64,000 nucleotides of DNA from Turnera subulata. Lineage: Eukaryota; Streptophyta; Magnoliopsida; Malpighiales; Passifloraceae. Below are positions 9,433-19,370 of this stretch, piece by piece (the stretch's first letter is position 1; every line of letters starts with the position of its first letter). The notes beneath the pieces were generated by a model. That model had not been told where the DNA came from and made no database searches. It saw nothing but the letters and a program-made list of their open reading frames with translations. The translations under genes and the position numbers were made by a program. The DNA is taken from NCBI GenBank assembly GCA_028386065.3, contig JAKUCV010007820.1, positions 1 to 64,000 on the forward strand, written 5' to 3'.

Positions 9433-10794
9433 ATGGCTTCTTCAAGTTATTTGTATGCAGGAATCGCTGAAGGACAATCCACTACCCGTGCACCGTTCTT
9501 TGACGGGACAAATTACGCATATTGGAAGGAAAGGATGAGAATTTTCATCCAAGCCAATAATTTTGCAGCCTGGCTGGTGATAAAGAATGGTGTTCAAGTT
9601 CCAACAAGGACGGAAGCGGGGTACAACGAAGATGACATCCAGAGACTCGAAAACCACTCCAAGGTAATACACATGCTCCAATGTGCGGTCAATCCGAAGG
9701 ACTATCAAATAATCTCGCGCTGCGCAACAGCCAAGGAGATGTGGGAAATGCTGGGAATCATCTATGAGGAAACCGACAGCAAGCAAGTTGAGACTGTCAA
9801 CCTTTGTTTCATGGCAAAGGAAGAATCTTCGGAAGAGGTAAGTACTTCCTATTCGAGTGATGATTATACATTTGAAGAGCTGCAAGATGCATTTAGTGAA
9901 GTATATAGTAAATTCATTTCAGTTTCTAAGGTCAATAAGAATTTAAAGAAACAAATTACAACCTTAGAAAATGATAATGAGAAATTATCAAATGATAAGG
10001 ATGAGTTATCAAGTAAGATTGATAAGCTTGAAAAAGAAAAGCATGCTCTTAATATGTGTTGCAATGAACTTAATGAGAAGATATCCTCTAATGTATGTGC
10101 TTGTGTTGTACTGGGAAATGAGAATGAATCTCTTAAGTGTCAAGTTAATGATTTGAAGAAAACATTAGAGAAATTTACAAATGGCACAGATGGTCTTAAT
10201 CTTCTCCTAGGACAACAAAGAAGTCCAACACAAAAAGAAGGATTAGGTGCATCTCATATATCAAATGATGTCAAACCTGTTGTGCATAATGCTAAGACAT
10301 ATAAACTCGGTGCCTCATCCTCTACTCACCATACTACATCACATGAACATGCTAAACCACATGCACATAATACTAGATCACATGTTCATGACACAAGAAC
10401 ACACATTCATCATAGAAGGTCACATGCTCAAAATGCAAGAACAAATGCAAGTAGTGGAAAATCTCATTATGCTAAAATGTATGCCTACAATGGTAGGAAT
10501 GGAGAATTTCATTACACTAAACCTAGGACACACATAGCTCAACCTAGGCAAAATAGGGTTATACCTAAGGAAAACAAGTTTACTAGAATGCATAGACATA
10601 ATCAAAATGGTAATTACTATCAACCTAGAAGAATGCACAATCCAAATGTCATTTGCCACTATTGTAACAGAATAGGTCACATTGCCCCGGTATGTTTTAC
10701 TAGGCATAGACATTGGGCACAAGATAAGGTCTATAATCGGCATGTTTCTAACCATCAAGGACCCAAAAAGATTTGGGTACCAAAATCCCTTTGA
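9433..10794 (+). CDS. Shortened Gag of the array element (unit 2)
   Basis: The 453-aa Gag has the same order as the unit 1 copy: copia Gag N-terminus (FFDGTNYAYWKERMRIFIQA), charged coiled coil, His-rich basic region, one CCHC knuckle (CHYCNRIGHIAPVC) and C-terminal KKIWVPKS. The coiled coil lacks some heptads present in unit 1, and the His-rich stretch differs by small indels. The join YEETDSKQ to ETVNLCFMAKEE lies at the in-frame deletion seen against the SIRE-like Gag. A GTAAGT donor at 9838 and a TTTTGCAG acceptor ending at 10806 match the unit 1 positions. The frame is open throughout. Confidence 0.88.
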   Translation: MASSSYLYAGIAEGQSTTRAPFFDGTNYAYWKERMRIFIQANNFAAWLVIKNGVQVPTRTEAGYNEDDIQRLENHSKVIHMLQCAVNPKDYQIISRCATAKEMWEMLGIIYEETDSKQVETVNLCFMAKEESSEEVSTSYSSDDYTFEELQDAFSEVYSKFISVSKVNKNLKKQITTLENDNEKLSNDKDELSSKIDKLEKEKHALNMCCNELNEKISSNVCACVVLGNENESLKCQVNDLKKTLEKFTNGTDGLNLLLGQQRSPTQKEGLGASHISNDVKPVVHNAKTYKLGASSSTHHTTSHEHAKPHAHNTRSHVHDTRTHIHHRRSHAQNARTNASSGKSHYAKMYAYNGRNGEFHYTKPRTHIAQPRQNRVIPKENKFTRMHRHNQNGNYYQPRRMHNPNVICHYCNRIGHIAPVCFTRHRHWAQDKVYNRHVSNHQGPKKIWVPKSL

Positions 10795-10806
10795 TTTGTT
10801 TTGCAG

Positions 10807-11139
10807 GTATGCTTGAAGGCATCAAGTGTACTTTGGTACCTTGATTGCGGATGCTCCAAGCAAATGACCAAAGAAGCATCCAAGTTCTTGAATGTGGCCA
10901 CACTTGTTCAATTTCGACAGAAGTGCAAGGATCAGAAGATGATAACATCGATGTTCATTCTTGAAACATCGATGTTCCATGATTTTCAGCTCACTTGTGT
11001 TTTTCAACCAGTAGCTGAAAAACATCGATGTTGTCCAATAAGAGCTGCCAAGCCACAAATCGAGCATGCACATCGATGTTCTTGTATCAAATATCGATGT
11101 TCGGTAAAAAAAAAAAACTTCATTTTTCCTTTAATTTAA
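10807..11139 (+). pseudogene. Protease stub running into palindromic DNA (unit 2)
   Basis: The frame reads VCLKASSVLWYLDCGCSKQ, then a few more protease-like residues (EASKFLNV). It then passes into palindromic DNA, where TSMF and HRC are just translated palindromes. Only the first 35-40 codons resemble copia protease, and the active-site Ser is Cys, as in unit 1. Confidence 0.65.
10944..11101. repeat. Internal palindrome-pair block A (unit 2)
   Basis: Sites start at 10944/10965, 11021 (single) and 11069 (CACATC variant)/11090 (AATATC variant). Where unit 1 has the pair 3690/3710, unit 2 has only one site (11021), as if the DNA between the two members had been lost by recombination or slippage. 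Confidence 0.85.
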
Positions 11140-11263
11140 GTTAAAGTATATAGAGATTAGACATCATTTTATTCATGATCATATGCAAAAGAAAAATATA
11201 ACACTTGATTTTATCAAGACCAATGGACTTTCATGATGCTAAATTCGTACACAAACACAGAAT

Positions 11264-11269
11264 TTTATT
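11264..11269 (-). terminator. Polyadenylation signal for the antisense ORF (unit 2)
   Basis: AATAAA on the minus strand lies about 100 bp past the antisense stop at 11372. Unit 1 lacks it because its downstream sequence differs. Confidence 0.45.
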
Positions 11270-11371
11270 GATCTCATATTTTACATTCACACTTACAAAC
11301 AAGAGACACAGGATTACATCATTTATATTACAATCACACATGTATTTAAAGACATATCTACCTATCTGCTT

Positions 11372-12055
11372 CTAACGATTCGGTGCAGCTGTTACAGTGA
11401 AGCCATTAGGTGTATTAACTATATTAACCCTAATGCTATGATTCCAAGCAAACCACATTCCACCTGAGTTGTTCTGGCCAGGAAGCTCGAACCGATGTGT
11501 TGGTGGAAAGTGAAGAGGGATAACTCCGTGGTTTCCGGTTTGCTGCCATTGAGTCTCGGTAAGCAGAACCATATTAGGTTTATATTGGTTCTTCAGGTCT
11601 CGCAGGATTCGGACAAAATCTTGGGAACGTGCTGTGATACCCCTGCAGTTCCACACCAAAAGGCGAACCTTTGGCCAAGTGGGCGCTACTCCAGCTACTC
11701 GAGGAATGCTCTGAGCTGTCATTGTAATCTGGTAATAACTGCCCTCGTTCAAAGTCTGGTAGGTTGGTTCCAACTGAAGCTCCTGAAACCTGTCAGAGAT
11801 AAAAAACATTGTGGAATTGGCCGTACCGTAGTAGGATGCTCGCAGGGATTGTTGATGTTCCAGGAAGATGGTCTCTTCCATAGGGGTGACAAAGAATCGG
11901 GACGAATAAATCTCGTCTACAAAGACAAGACGAGGAATTCTTGCTAGTTCCTCTGGCAATGGTCCTTGTTGCTCATTTATGATGCTGAAGGCCAACCGAT
12001 TTCTCCTACCTACGCTTGCACCCTCAACAAAAAAGACAGTGGAAGGGGAAGGCAT
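11372..12055 (-). CDS. Antisense chimeric ORF with LINE-endonuclease-like segment (unit 2, intact)
   Basis: The 227-aa frame runs antisense to the retroelement. Residues 1-125 (MPSPSTVFFVEGASVGRRNR...) are not recognised. From about residue 128, VRLLVWNCRGI, FVRILRDLKNQYKP and NMVLLTETQ match the start of LINE ORF2 endonucleases, including Asn and Glu positions of the metal site. The similarity continues through GGMWFAWNHSIRVNIV and stops before the later catalytic Asp and His motifs, so nuclease activity is unlikely. A TATA-like box lies 90-100 bp upstream and an AATAAA about 100 bp downstream. It may be a captured LINE fragment fused to another sequence. Its conservation in both units shows it predates the array. 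Confidence 0.75.
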   Translation of the reverse strand: MPSPSTVFFVEGASVGRRNRLAFSIINEQQGPLPEELARIPRLVFVDEIYSSRFFVTPMEETIFLEHQQSLRASYYGTANSTMFFISDRFQELQLEPTYQTLNEGSYYQITMTAQSIPRVAGVAPTWPKVRLLVWNCRGITARSQDFVRILRDLKNQYKPNMVLLTETQWQQTGNHGVIPLHFPPTHRFELPGQNNSGGMWFAWNHSIRVNIVNTPNGFTVTAAPNR

Positions 12056-12145
12056 TTTTTTTCTTTCTGCTTTTGATTTTTTTTTAAACTCTCTTTCAGA
12101 AATTGGCTTATAAATTTTCTGTGTTTAATGAGCTCTAACGTATGT

Positions 12146-12155
12146 CCACTTATAG
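12146..12155 (-). promoter_or_regulatory. TATA-like box for the antisense ORF (unit 2)
   Basis: The minus strand reads CTATAAGTGG about 90 bp upstream of the ATG at 12055. It is a weaker form of the unit 1 box (CTATAAATAG). Confidence 0.45.
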
Positions 12156-12729
12156 AAACACAATTGCATTACTTCCTCACTCAGAAGGTGACCCCTACCA
12201 ATTTCTGAAGTGTCCAGAAGTGTTTAGGAGGTGACCCCTACCTATCCTTGGAGTGTCATGAACAACGTTCAGAAGAAGGCCCCTCCAAACTGCCTCGATT
12301 TTCAAAAATTTCTTTTTGAACAACTTGCCAATTCATTTATTACCAATCTCCAAATTTTTCAGATAATCGAGCATCTGCCTTGTTGAAAATCCTGGCCTAA
12401 ATTGCATTATTAATTCATCACGTGATTTACTGTCTGATTAGTTGGGCATCAGAGGCAACCAAAGTCCAACTGACAAGACATTTTCTCGCGCCCGGTGTAC
12501 TCACGACAAGAAGATAAATCCTCATCTAGGCAGGATAGAAATCCAAGAAAATAATTCTTGGAGGCAGAGGCCATCTTACTACCCTTAAAATTGTTACATA
12601 TGTTTTATCTTACTAAAAATAGTGTATTATCTTTGCTAACTTGAGCACCCGAGGCTCTTCTATCTATGTTTGGCAGGTACCCCTCACTAAGGCCAAAAGA
12701 AAGGGGGAACAAAAATCTGGTAAACCAAC

Positions 12730-13255
12730 AACATCGATGTTGTTACCATACACATCGATGTTTGAACAATTCAGATTGAAGCAATTGGACCGGTGGCCGA
12801 AAAACATCGATGTTCAAAGTCCAACATCGATGTTTAATCAAGAGAACCATCTTGTTTCATCCAGAGAACAATCAAGACATCAATCAAAATGTAATAACAT
12901 CGATGTTGAGTATCACAACATCGATGTTCAGGTAAGTCTTCAAAACCCATTGATGTTTACACTATTTCTCTTAATTTCTTTAAATTTCCGAAGGTCCGAA
13001 ACATCGATGTTTTGAGGACCAACATCGATGTTTAACCATTTCGATTAAACATGGAATTCGGCAGCGTACATAAAACATCGATGTTGCCTATAAAAACATC
13101 GATGTTTGGACCGTTGCAGGTTCAAAAATATAGCCGTTGAGCTATGCAGGTTTTTCGGCCGACCGTTGAAAACATCGATGTTATTTTCAGAACATCGATG
13201 TTTCGCTGACTGAGCATCATCAAACATCGATGTTTCGTAGGACAACATCGATGTT
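12730..13255. repeat. Internal palindrome-pair block B (unit 2)
   Basis: Paired AACATCGATGTT sites at 20-21 bp spacing cover this divergent intergenic stretch. The pair near 12897, GAGTATCAC between its members, is complete where unit 1 has a 15-bp deletion. The last pair starts at 13223/13244. The same MSA-like and TATA elements follow. Confidence 0.9.
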
Positions 13256-13304
13256 TAATGGAAATTTTTCAAAAAAAATAGCGGTTGGAGCGTTGCAACG
13301 GCTA

Positions 13305-13339
13305 CCCAACGGCTACTTTTCTGAGCCTTACTATATAAA
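13305..13339 (+). promoter_or_regulatory. Internal promoter of the 3' accessory ORF (unit 2): MSA-like site plus TATA box
   Basis: CCCAACGGCT at 13305-13314 and TATATAAA at 13332-13339 repeat the arrangement in unit 1, about 115 bp before the ATG at 13453. Confidence 0.5.
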
Positions 13340-13452
13340 CCATGCTTCTCTTTTTACTCCTCACTCTGTAAATTTCTGAAAAATCAATATCATCTCCATT
13401 CATCCATTTCCAAACACAAACACCAAATTTCCTTTCATTTCCTTCTTCTATA

Positions 13453-14669
13453 ATGGCTGGTGGCAAACGTCGTTCTAAGGGCAAACAAGTTGCTCATGAC
13501 CATCAAACCAAGAAAAAGGGTGGATCCTCAAGTGCTCCTCACAAATACTCTGTGCCCAATTCAGAAATTTGGTTTAGTTCCAAAGATGAGCTTACACACT
13601 ACAAATCCTTCTACGCAACTCGCGCCATCGCTTCTCCTCGGTATCTTCCAGAAGATTACCCACAGAAGAAACAATCTGCTAACCTTGAACGTCACTTACG
13701 GGAATCCCATCTCTGGAACTTTGTGACGCGGAAGCAATACCATTTCAATCCGGACTTCATCCGCACCTTCTACATAACCCTTCATCGTGACGTGATGTCC
13801 TCTTTGCCAGCGTCAATGGGAGACGCTTTCAGGTGACATTGGAGCAGTTCGGACAGCTTGCAGGCCTACCTGTCCAAGGCGATGACATCGTCACTTATGG
13901 AGGTGATCATTTCCTTACTCTCCATGAAACCCAGTTGTTGTCTGATCTCGGCTTCACTGAAGTGCACCGTAATCGCTCCAATCGGCCAACTATTCACTCA
14001 ATCAACCCGGAGTACAGAGTGCTTTTCTATTTGCTTACTCGGATGATCAAACCCAGAGCTAGTAATCACACCAACTTCACAATTGAGGACGAAAAAGTTC
14101 TGCACGCCATTATTCATGGAGCTCCAATCAATTGGGCACGATTTGTGCTCCAGCACATGGCCGAGCACACTTCCAACAATCATCCTCTTCCCTATGCCTT
14201 TCTGGTTGTGGATATTTGTTTGAGTGCAGGACTGACTCCCTTTGACGGAACTCAAACTCCTCACACCAAGCTTTGGGCAATTACTGATGCCACTTTTCAC
14301 ACAAACCCATCCGAGGAAGCCCAAAGGCCTGCACAAGAAGAAGTTCCTCCACTCCTAGCTCTTCCAGCACCCACTCCTCCAGCTCCTGCCACTACACTTG
14401 ACTCCATCGCCGCCACTCTCCGTAGCTTAGGATGGTCCATTGACAGAATTGACTTGGAGGTACAAAGGCTAGGACATGATCTGCGTGCCTATTTTGCCCA
14501 TGTCAACTATGATCCTCCACCATATCACACAACCTTCCAAGGTTTCCACTTTGAAGGTGATGATGATGATGATGATGAAGATTATGACCCAATGGAGGTA
14601 GAGGAGGAAGATGAGGACGATGAGGAAGAGGCTGCCAATGATGAGGATGAGGACGATGATGGGAACTAG
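13453..14669 (+). pseudogene. 3' accessory ORF, putative plant transposon protein family (unit 2, frameshifted)
   Basis: This is homologous to 6344-7519 but broken by loss of one base near 13790. Unit 1 reads CGTGACGGTGATG and unit 2 reads CGTGACGTGATG. This splits the gene into 13453-13836 and 13833-14669. It retains the 14-residue segment ATRAIASPRYLPEDYP after FYA that unit 1 lost, so each copy preserves a part of the ancestral protein the other has damaged. The acidic C-terminus is intact. Confidence 0.85.
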
Positions 14670-14935
14670 GACCATTGTTCTTAATGTTTTGTTTCAATTT
14701 TTAACTTATGTTTCTGTTTTATAATTTGTTTTTTCAATTCAATAAAAATATTTTGCCTTTGCCATTTCTTTTTGCTAATGCCAAAAGGGGGAAAAGTTCA
14801 CAGAAAGTATATGCACCCACTTAGGGGGAATTGAAGATAGGGGGAATTAAACCTCACTTTGACCTCACTTTGACGTTTTTTTTTTAAACTTGGCATAACT
14901 CCTTAGCATATACTTTCAAATTGTTTGTCATTATC

Positions 14936-14948
14936 AAAAAGGGGGAAA
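14936..14948 (+). other. Polypurine tract of unit 2
   Basis: AAAAAGGGGGAAA immediately precedes LTR3, as before LTR1 and LTR2. Confidence 0.85.
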
Positions 14949-14949
14949 T

Positions 14950-16526
14950 TGTTGGAACTAATGCCTCCTTGCTTCTTATAGGTTTTGATATTGACAAACT
15001 ATTCAGGAAGCAAAAAGAAATGAATTGAAATGAAGGCAAGCCAATCCTCAAGCAAAAGAAACCAGGATCAAAGTGAATGAGAGCACAAGATTGAAGATCC
15101 AAGAAAGAAGAGTTAGAGTCATAAATTGTACAAGATATAACCCTCAACTCTTCTAGGACATTGGCTCAAAATAAGATAAAATTTGCTCATGCATCACATA
15201 AACATATTTCAAACTTCAAACTGTTTTTCTGTGTCAATAACATCGATGTTATGTTTTTAAAACATCGATGTTCTGCCTTCCAACAAATTTCCAAAACAGG
15301 CAGTAGGCAAATAACATCAATGTTGGAATCCTAAACATCGATGTTCTAGTGACCTTTGCTTTTAAAATTAGTCATAACATCGATGTTCCCATTTGTAACA
15401 TCGATGTTCCATATTGGTCAGTTTCAATTTGTTTTTACCGAGCCAAAATAACATCGATGTTGCCTTCTAAACATCGATGTTCCTGCCTTCAAAGAATTTT
15501 CCAGAAATTGGCAGTAGGCAAATAACATCGATGTTGGAATCCTAAACATCGATGTTCTCATGACCGCTGCATTTGAAAATATCCTTTACATAAGCAAAAC
15601 ATTGATGTTGGATTTCATAACATCGATGTTCTTCAATGGTCAGCTTTAATCATTTTTCACAGAAGCAAAATAACATCGATGTTGTGTTATAGAACATCGA
15701 TGTTCCTCACATGATGATTTAATGGGTTTTACACAGAATCAAAATGACATCGATGTGGGTTTGAGGACATCGATGTTATAGTTACTGTTAGTCCAATAAT
15801 TCAAATTTACTGGACAAAACATCGATGTTGAGAATTAAAATATCGATGTTATGGCCGTTACTGCTGACAACTTTTAGCACCCACTATGTTTTGTTTAAAG
15901 CTTTTTCTTGGGTGGATTTCAAACGGCTCCATGACTTTTCAGAGCTACAAATTAAGCATTTTCAGCTCTGATTTATAACTAATCAACTCTCTACATTCAA
16001 GTATTCATCTCATACATTCAAATCAATTTCTATTGAGCCAATATCCTGTTGAGGATTTGAGAGTTGCCTTTTAGAGCTTAATTCTGTATACTCATATCTG
16101 TTCTTTGAGAGAGTTCTTTGTTTGAGTGATTGAATTGTGTATTCATACACCTTAAGGGAGGTTAGTTCCCTTGTTGAGATTCATAGGAAGAGGGAATATC
16201 TTCTTGTGTGAGAAGTCTTGAAGTGAGGTATCTTCAAGCAAGAGTGCTGAGGTTCATGTGACTTGAACTCTCAGGTTTAGGATTCTTGTGACTAGAATTC
16301 CTAGGTTGTAACGGTTTGTTAAGCACCCGTAAGCTTAACACTAGATTGTGAAATCTTCAAGTGAGACTTGAAGGACTGGATTAGCCACAAGTTAGTTGTG
16401 TGTGAACCAGTATAAAAATCTTTGTGTCCTTCAATCTTTAAATTCCGCAATTATTTCCTGCTCATTTTGTTTTAATCCGATAAACGCTATTCACCCCCCC
16501 TCTAACGTAGGGCTATTGTTATAACA
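14950..16526 (+). repeat. LTR 3, right end of the tandem array
   Basis: The 1577-bp LTR ends GTTATAACA at 16526. No primer-binding site follows. Instead the sequence enters an unrelated older repeat whose first five bases (AGGCT, 16527-16531) should be the right target duplication; the left one is outside the window. Palindrome pairs run from 15239 to about 15850, with more decayed sites than in LTR2: ACATTGATGTT at 15600, GACATCGATGTG near 15757 and AATATCGATGTT near 15839. Confidence 0.93.
15239..15850. repeat. Paired-palindrome array in LTR 3
   Basis: Nine pairs in the same register as LTR1 and LTR2. Several sites carry CG-to-TG or CG-to-CA changes or short deletions, the pattern expected from deamination of methylated cytosine. 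Confidence 0.9.
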
Positions 16527-17048
16527 AGGCTCACTCTCTAACCTATAACCAAAACTTTTTCCAAGGCTCAAGCTTCAAACCTGTACAACCCCTTAAGTAA
16601 AATCTCTCCAATCCTACTCAAGGTATGATTTCCAGACAACCTAAAGAGGACTCACTCTTTGTGGATACAATTAAGCCCAAAGATATCCCAAAGGTAGAAA
16701 AGCTCAAGAAGAAAGAATAAAACCCCTCAACAATTTCAATAAACAAGCTCTAATTTCTCAATGGTTTATGAGCACTTAAGCAAGCTTCAAAAGGATATAA
16801 ATAAAGTTGTGATGGCTTGCCTTGATTTGTTAATAAGGATATGAAGGCTATTTATAGGCCCCAATGACAAGTAGGGACTTAAAGAACAAAGACAAATACC
16901 AAAAAGCTTGTCTTTAAGAATTTTGATGTCGGGCCCGTATTCAAATTTTGAGTCTGAAAAAATCTGTAAACTTTTGAAAATATGACCGTTGGGGTTGTTT
17001 CCTTCACCACCTTCCAGCTTGTTTCCTTGTAGCTCCTAGTAAGATAAT
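16527..17048 (-). repeat. Old LTR fragment interrupted by the array and by a copia element
   Basis: The first 330 bp match by eye the repeat near 61636-61850 (shared phrases such as AGGCTCACTCTCTAACC, CCTTAAGTAAAAT and CAATCCTACTCAAGG). This is therefore a copy of the same LTR family, broken on the left by the array and on the right at 17048 by the minus-strand copia element. I see no coding sequence. Confidence 0.55.
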
Positions 17049-17862
17049 TGTTGGAAACGGGAGAGCACGACATAAACTGGTGGGCAAATTTGGTGCAAGG
17101 CCCTTATGCAAATTCTGGAAAACAGAAACTGGTGGGCAAATTTTGGTGCAAGGCCCTTATAAAAATTCTGGAAACTGGTGCACAAATTTGGTGCAGGTGG
17201 CCGTATACAAATTCTGGAAATTTCCAAAAATACAAGAATACTCAAGAACACTTAGAACACCTAGAACACTAGATGAAGAATTATGATTCTGACACTGAAA
17301 AGTTGTTGTATTTGTGATCAAAAAACCTTAATTACTCTCAAAGAACACTCAGAAAAGAAAATAATTGGTGTTTAACAAATCTCTCAAAGAATCACCCTCA
17401 AGAACTCAATGAAGAACACCAAGAACATTTAAGCAAAAAATTCCATAAAATTAAATTATGACAAGGTATAAAACGTATAAACACACTCAAGAATGAGAAA
17501 ACTGATTGGATTATTTGTTCCAATTCCATTTAGACTCAGGTTTTCCAATACGTCAACTAGAGAATGAGCAGCATACTTGTAGCTCACAAAATTGTAGTCT
17601 AATAACATAGCATCTAGTTAAGACTACCTAATTAAGTCTTGGCATGCCTAGACATAATTAATTAAGCATGCTAATACTACATTCTCCAAAGCTAATCCTG
17701 GCAGTTACTTTAAATTAAAGTAAAAACATAGCATTAAAGACACAATAGACAATGCATTAAAGACGGAGCATGCTGAAACACAACTTCCACTCTTTCCTCT
17801 TTTCCGGAGAAAAACCAGCTCATCAATCCTTCAATATTCAAGACTTATGATCAACTTTAACA
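17049..17862 (-). repeat. 3' LTR of the minus-strand copia element
   Basis: This 814-bp LTR is TG...CA bounded on the plus strand (TGTTGGAAACGGG...ACTTTAACA). It has an extra tandem copy of a phrase like GGGCAAATTTGGTGCAAGGC compared with the right LTR, which accounts for its greater length. Confidence 0.85.
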
Positions 17863-19349
17863 CTCCTGCTTGATCGGATTGTCTTGCACCTTGAGCTGTG
17901 ATCTTAGGAACTCAAACCTTGGCTTTGGAAATGTTTTAGTGAACACATCAGCAAGCTGAAATTTCTGAACTGCAATGCTCAACCAGAACCTCTCCTTCCT
18001 TTTCTGCTTCTCTAATCACATGATACTTGATCTTAATATGCTTAGTCCTCCTATGATCAATTGGATTCTTTACCATGGCTATTGCAGACTTGTTATCACA
18101 AAGAAGTAGAATAGGCAACCCCTAGACTTGATTCAAATCAATTAATAATTTTCGGAGCCAAATTAATTGATTGACTGCGGTTGCTGCAACCAAGTACTCA
18201 GCTTCTGCAGTTGATTGTGCAATGGTTGTTTGCTTCTTTGATCCCCAACAAACGGCACTGCCTCCAAACAAGAACACATTGCCTGTAGTGCTCTTCATAT
18301 CCTCTACAACTAGCCCAATTAGTGTCATAATATCCCACCAATTTGGCATCATCACTTGCAGTAAAATGAAGTCCAAAACCAGCAGTTCCTCTAATATACC
18401 TTAGGACCCTTTTAGCTACTTCCACATGACTCTTCTTAGGCTTTTGAATGAACCTAGAGAGCACATTTGCAACAAAAATCAAAACTGGTTTTGTTGCAGT
18501 AACATACATCAGACTTCCAGCAAAGCTTCTATACTCCTTTTCTTCGGTGATCTCCTCATTTTCATCATTCACAATCTTCACATTTGAAGTCAGAGGTGTG
18601 ATTACAGGTTTGCACTCATCCATTTTGAACCTCCTTAACACATCCTCAGCGTACTTTTGCTGTGAAATGAAGATAGAACCATCAACTTGAGCTACTTCTA
18701 AACCCAGAAAGTAACTCATCAATCCAAGATCATTCATCTCAAATTCCTTTGCCATCTCCAACTTGAACTCCTGAATCAAATGTGCATCATTACCTGTAAT
18801 TAATAAATCATCAACATACAGAGACACAATCACAAGCTTCGAATTATCTGACTTCACATAGAGTGTATGCTCATTCACATTTCTATTGAAGCCTTTCTTC
18901 ATGAAATAGGCATCAACCCTGCTGTACCAAGCTGTTGGAGCTTGCTTCACGCCATAAAGAGCCTTATTCAACCTGTACACATGATCCTCCTTGTCGGTTT
19001 CAACAAAACCTAGGGGCTGCTCAACATAGACCTCCACTTCAAGAATGCCATTAAGAAAAGCAGACTTGACATCTAAATGATAAATTCTCCAGCCATTTTG
19101 AGCCACAGGAGCAATGAGAAATCTGATGGTGTCTAACCTTGGCACAGGAGCGAAAGTTTCAAAGTAGTCAATTCTGCACACTTGAGCATAGCCTTTAACC
19201 ACCAATCTTGCCTTGTATTTGTTAGTGCTAGCATTAGGATTGAGTTTTACCTTGTAAACCAACTTGACTCCAATCACCTTCTTGTTGCAAGGACTGGCAG
19301 CAAGTGACCATGTGTCATTCTTCTTGATCTTCTCAATCTCCTCTTTCAT
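17858..19349 (-). pseudogene. Copia reverse transcriptase and RNase H (decayed)
   Basis: An RT frame of about 380 codons (19349-18198) contains YHLDVKSAFLNG and the catalytic YVDDLLITG. A frameshift then moves RNase H to another frame (18376-18122; TTGNVFLFGGSAVCWGSKKQ, STAEAEYLVA). Further degraded codons carry [14 protein letters not shown] and end at a TAA overlapping the LTR. Frameshifts make it nonfunctional. Confidence 0.88.
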
Positions 19350-19370
19350 TGCTCTATTCCACTCATCAAA

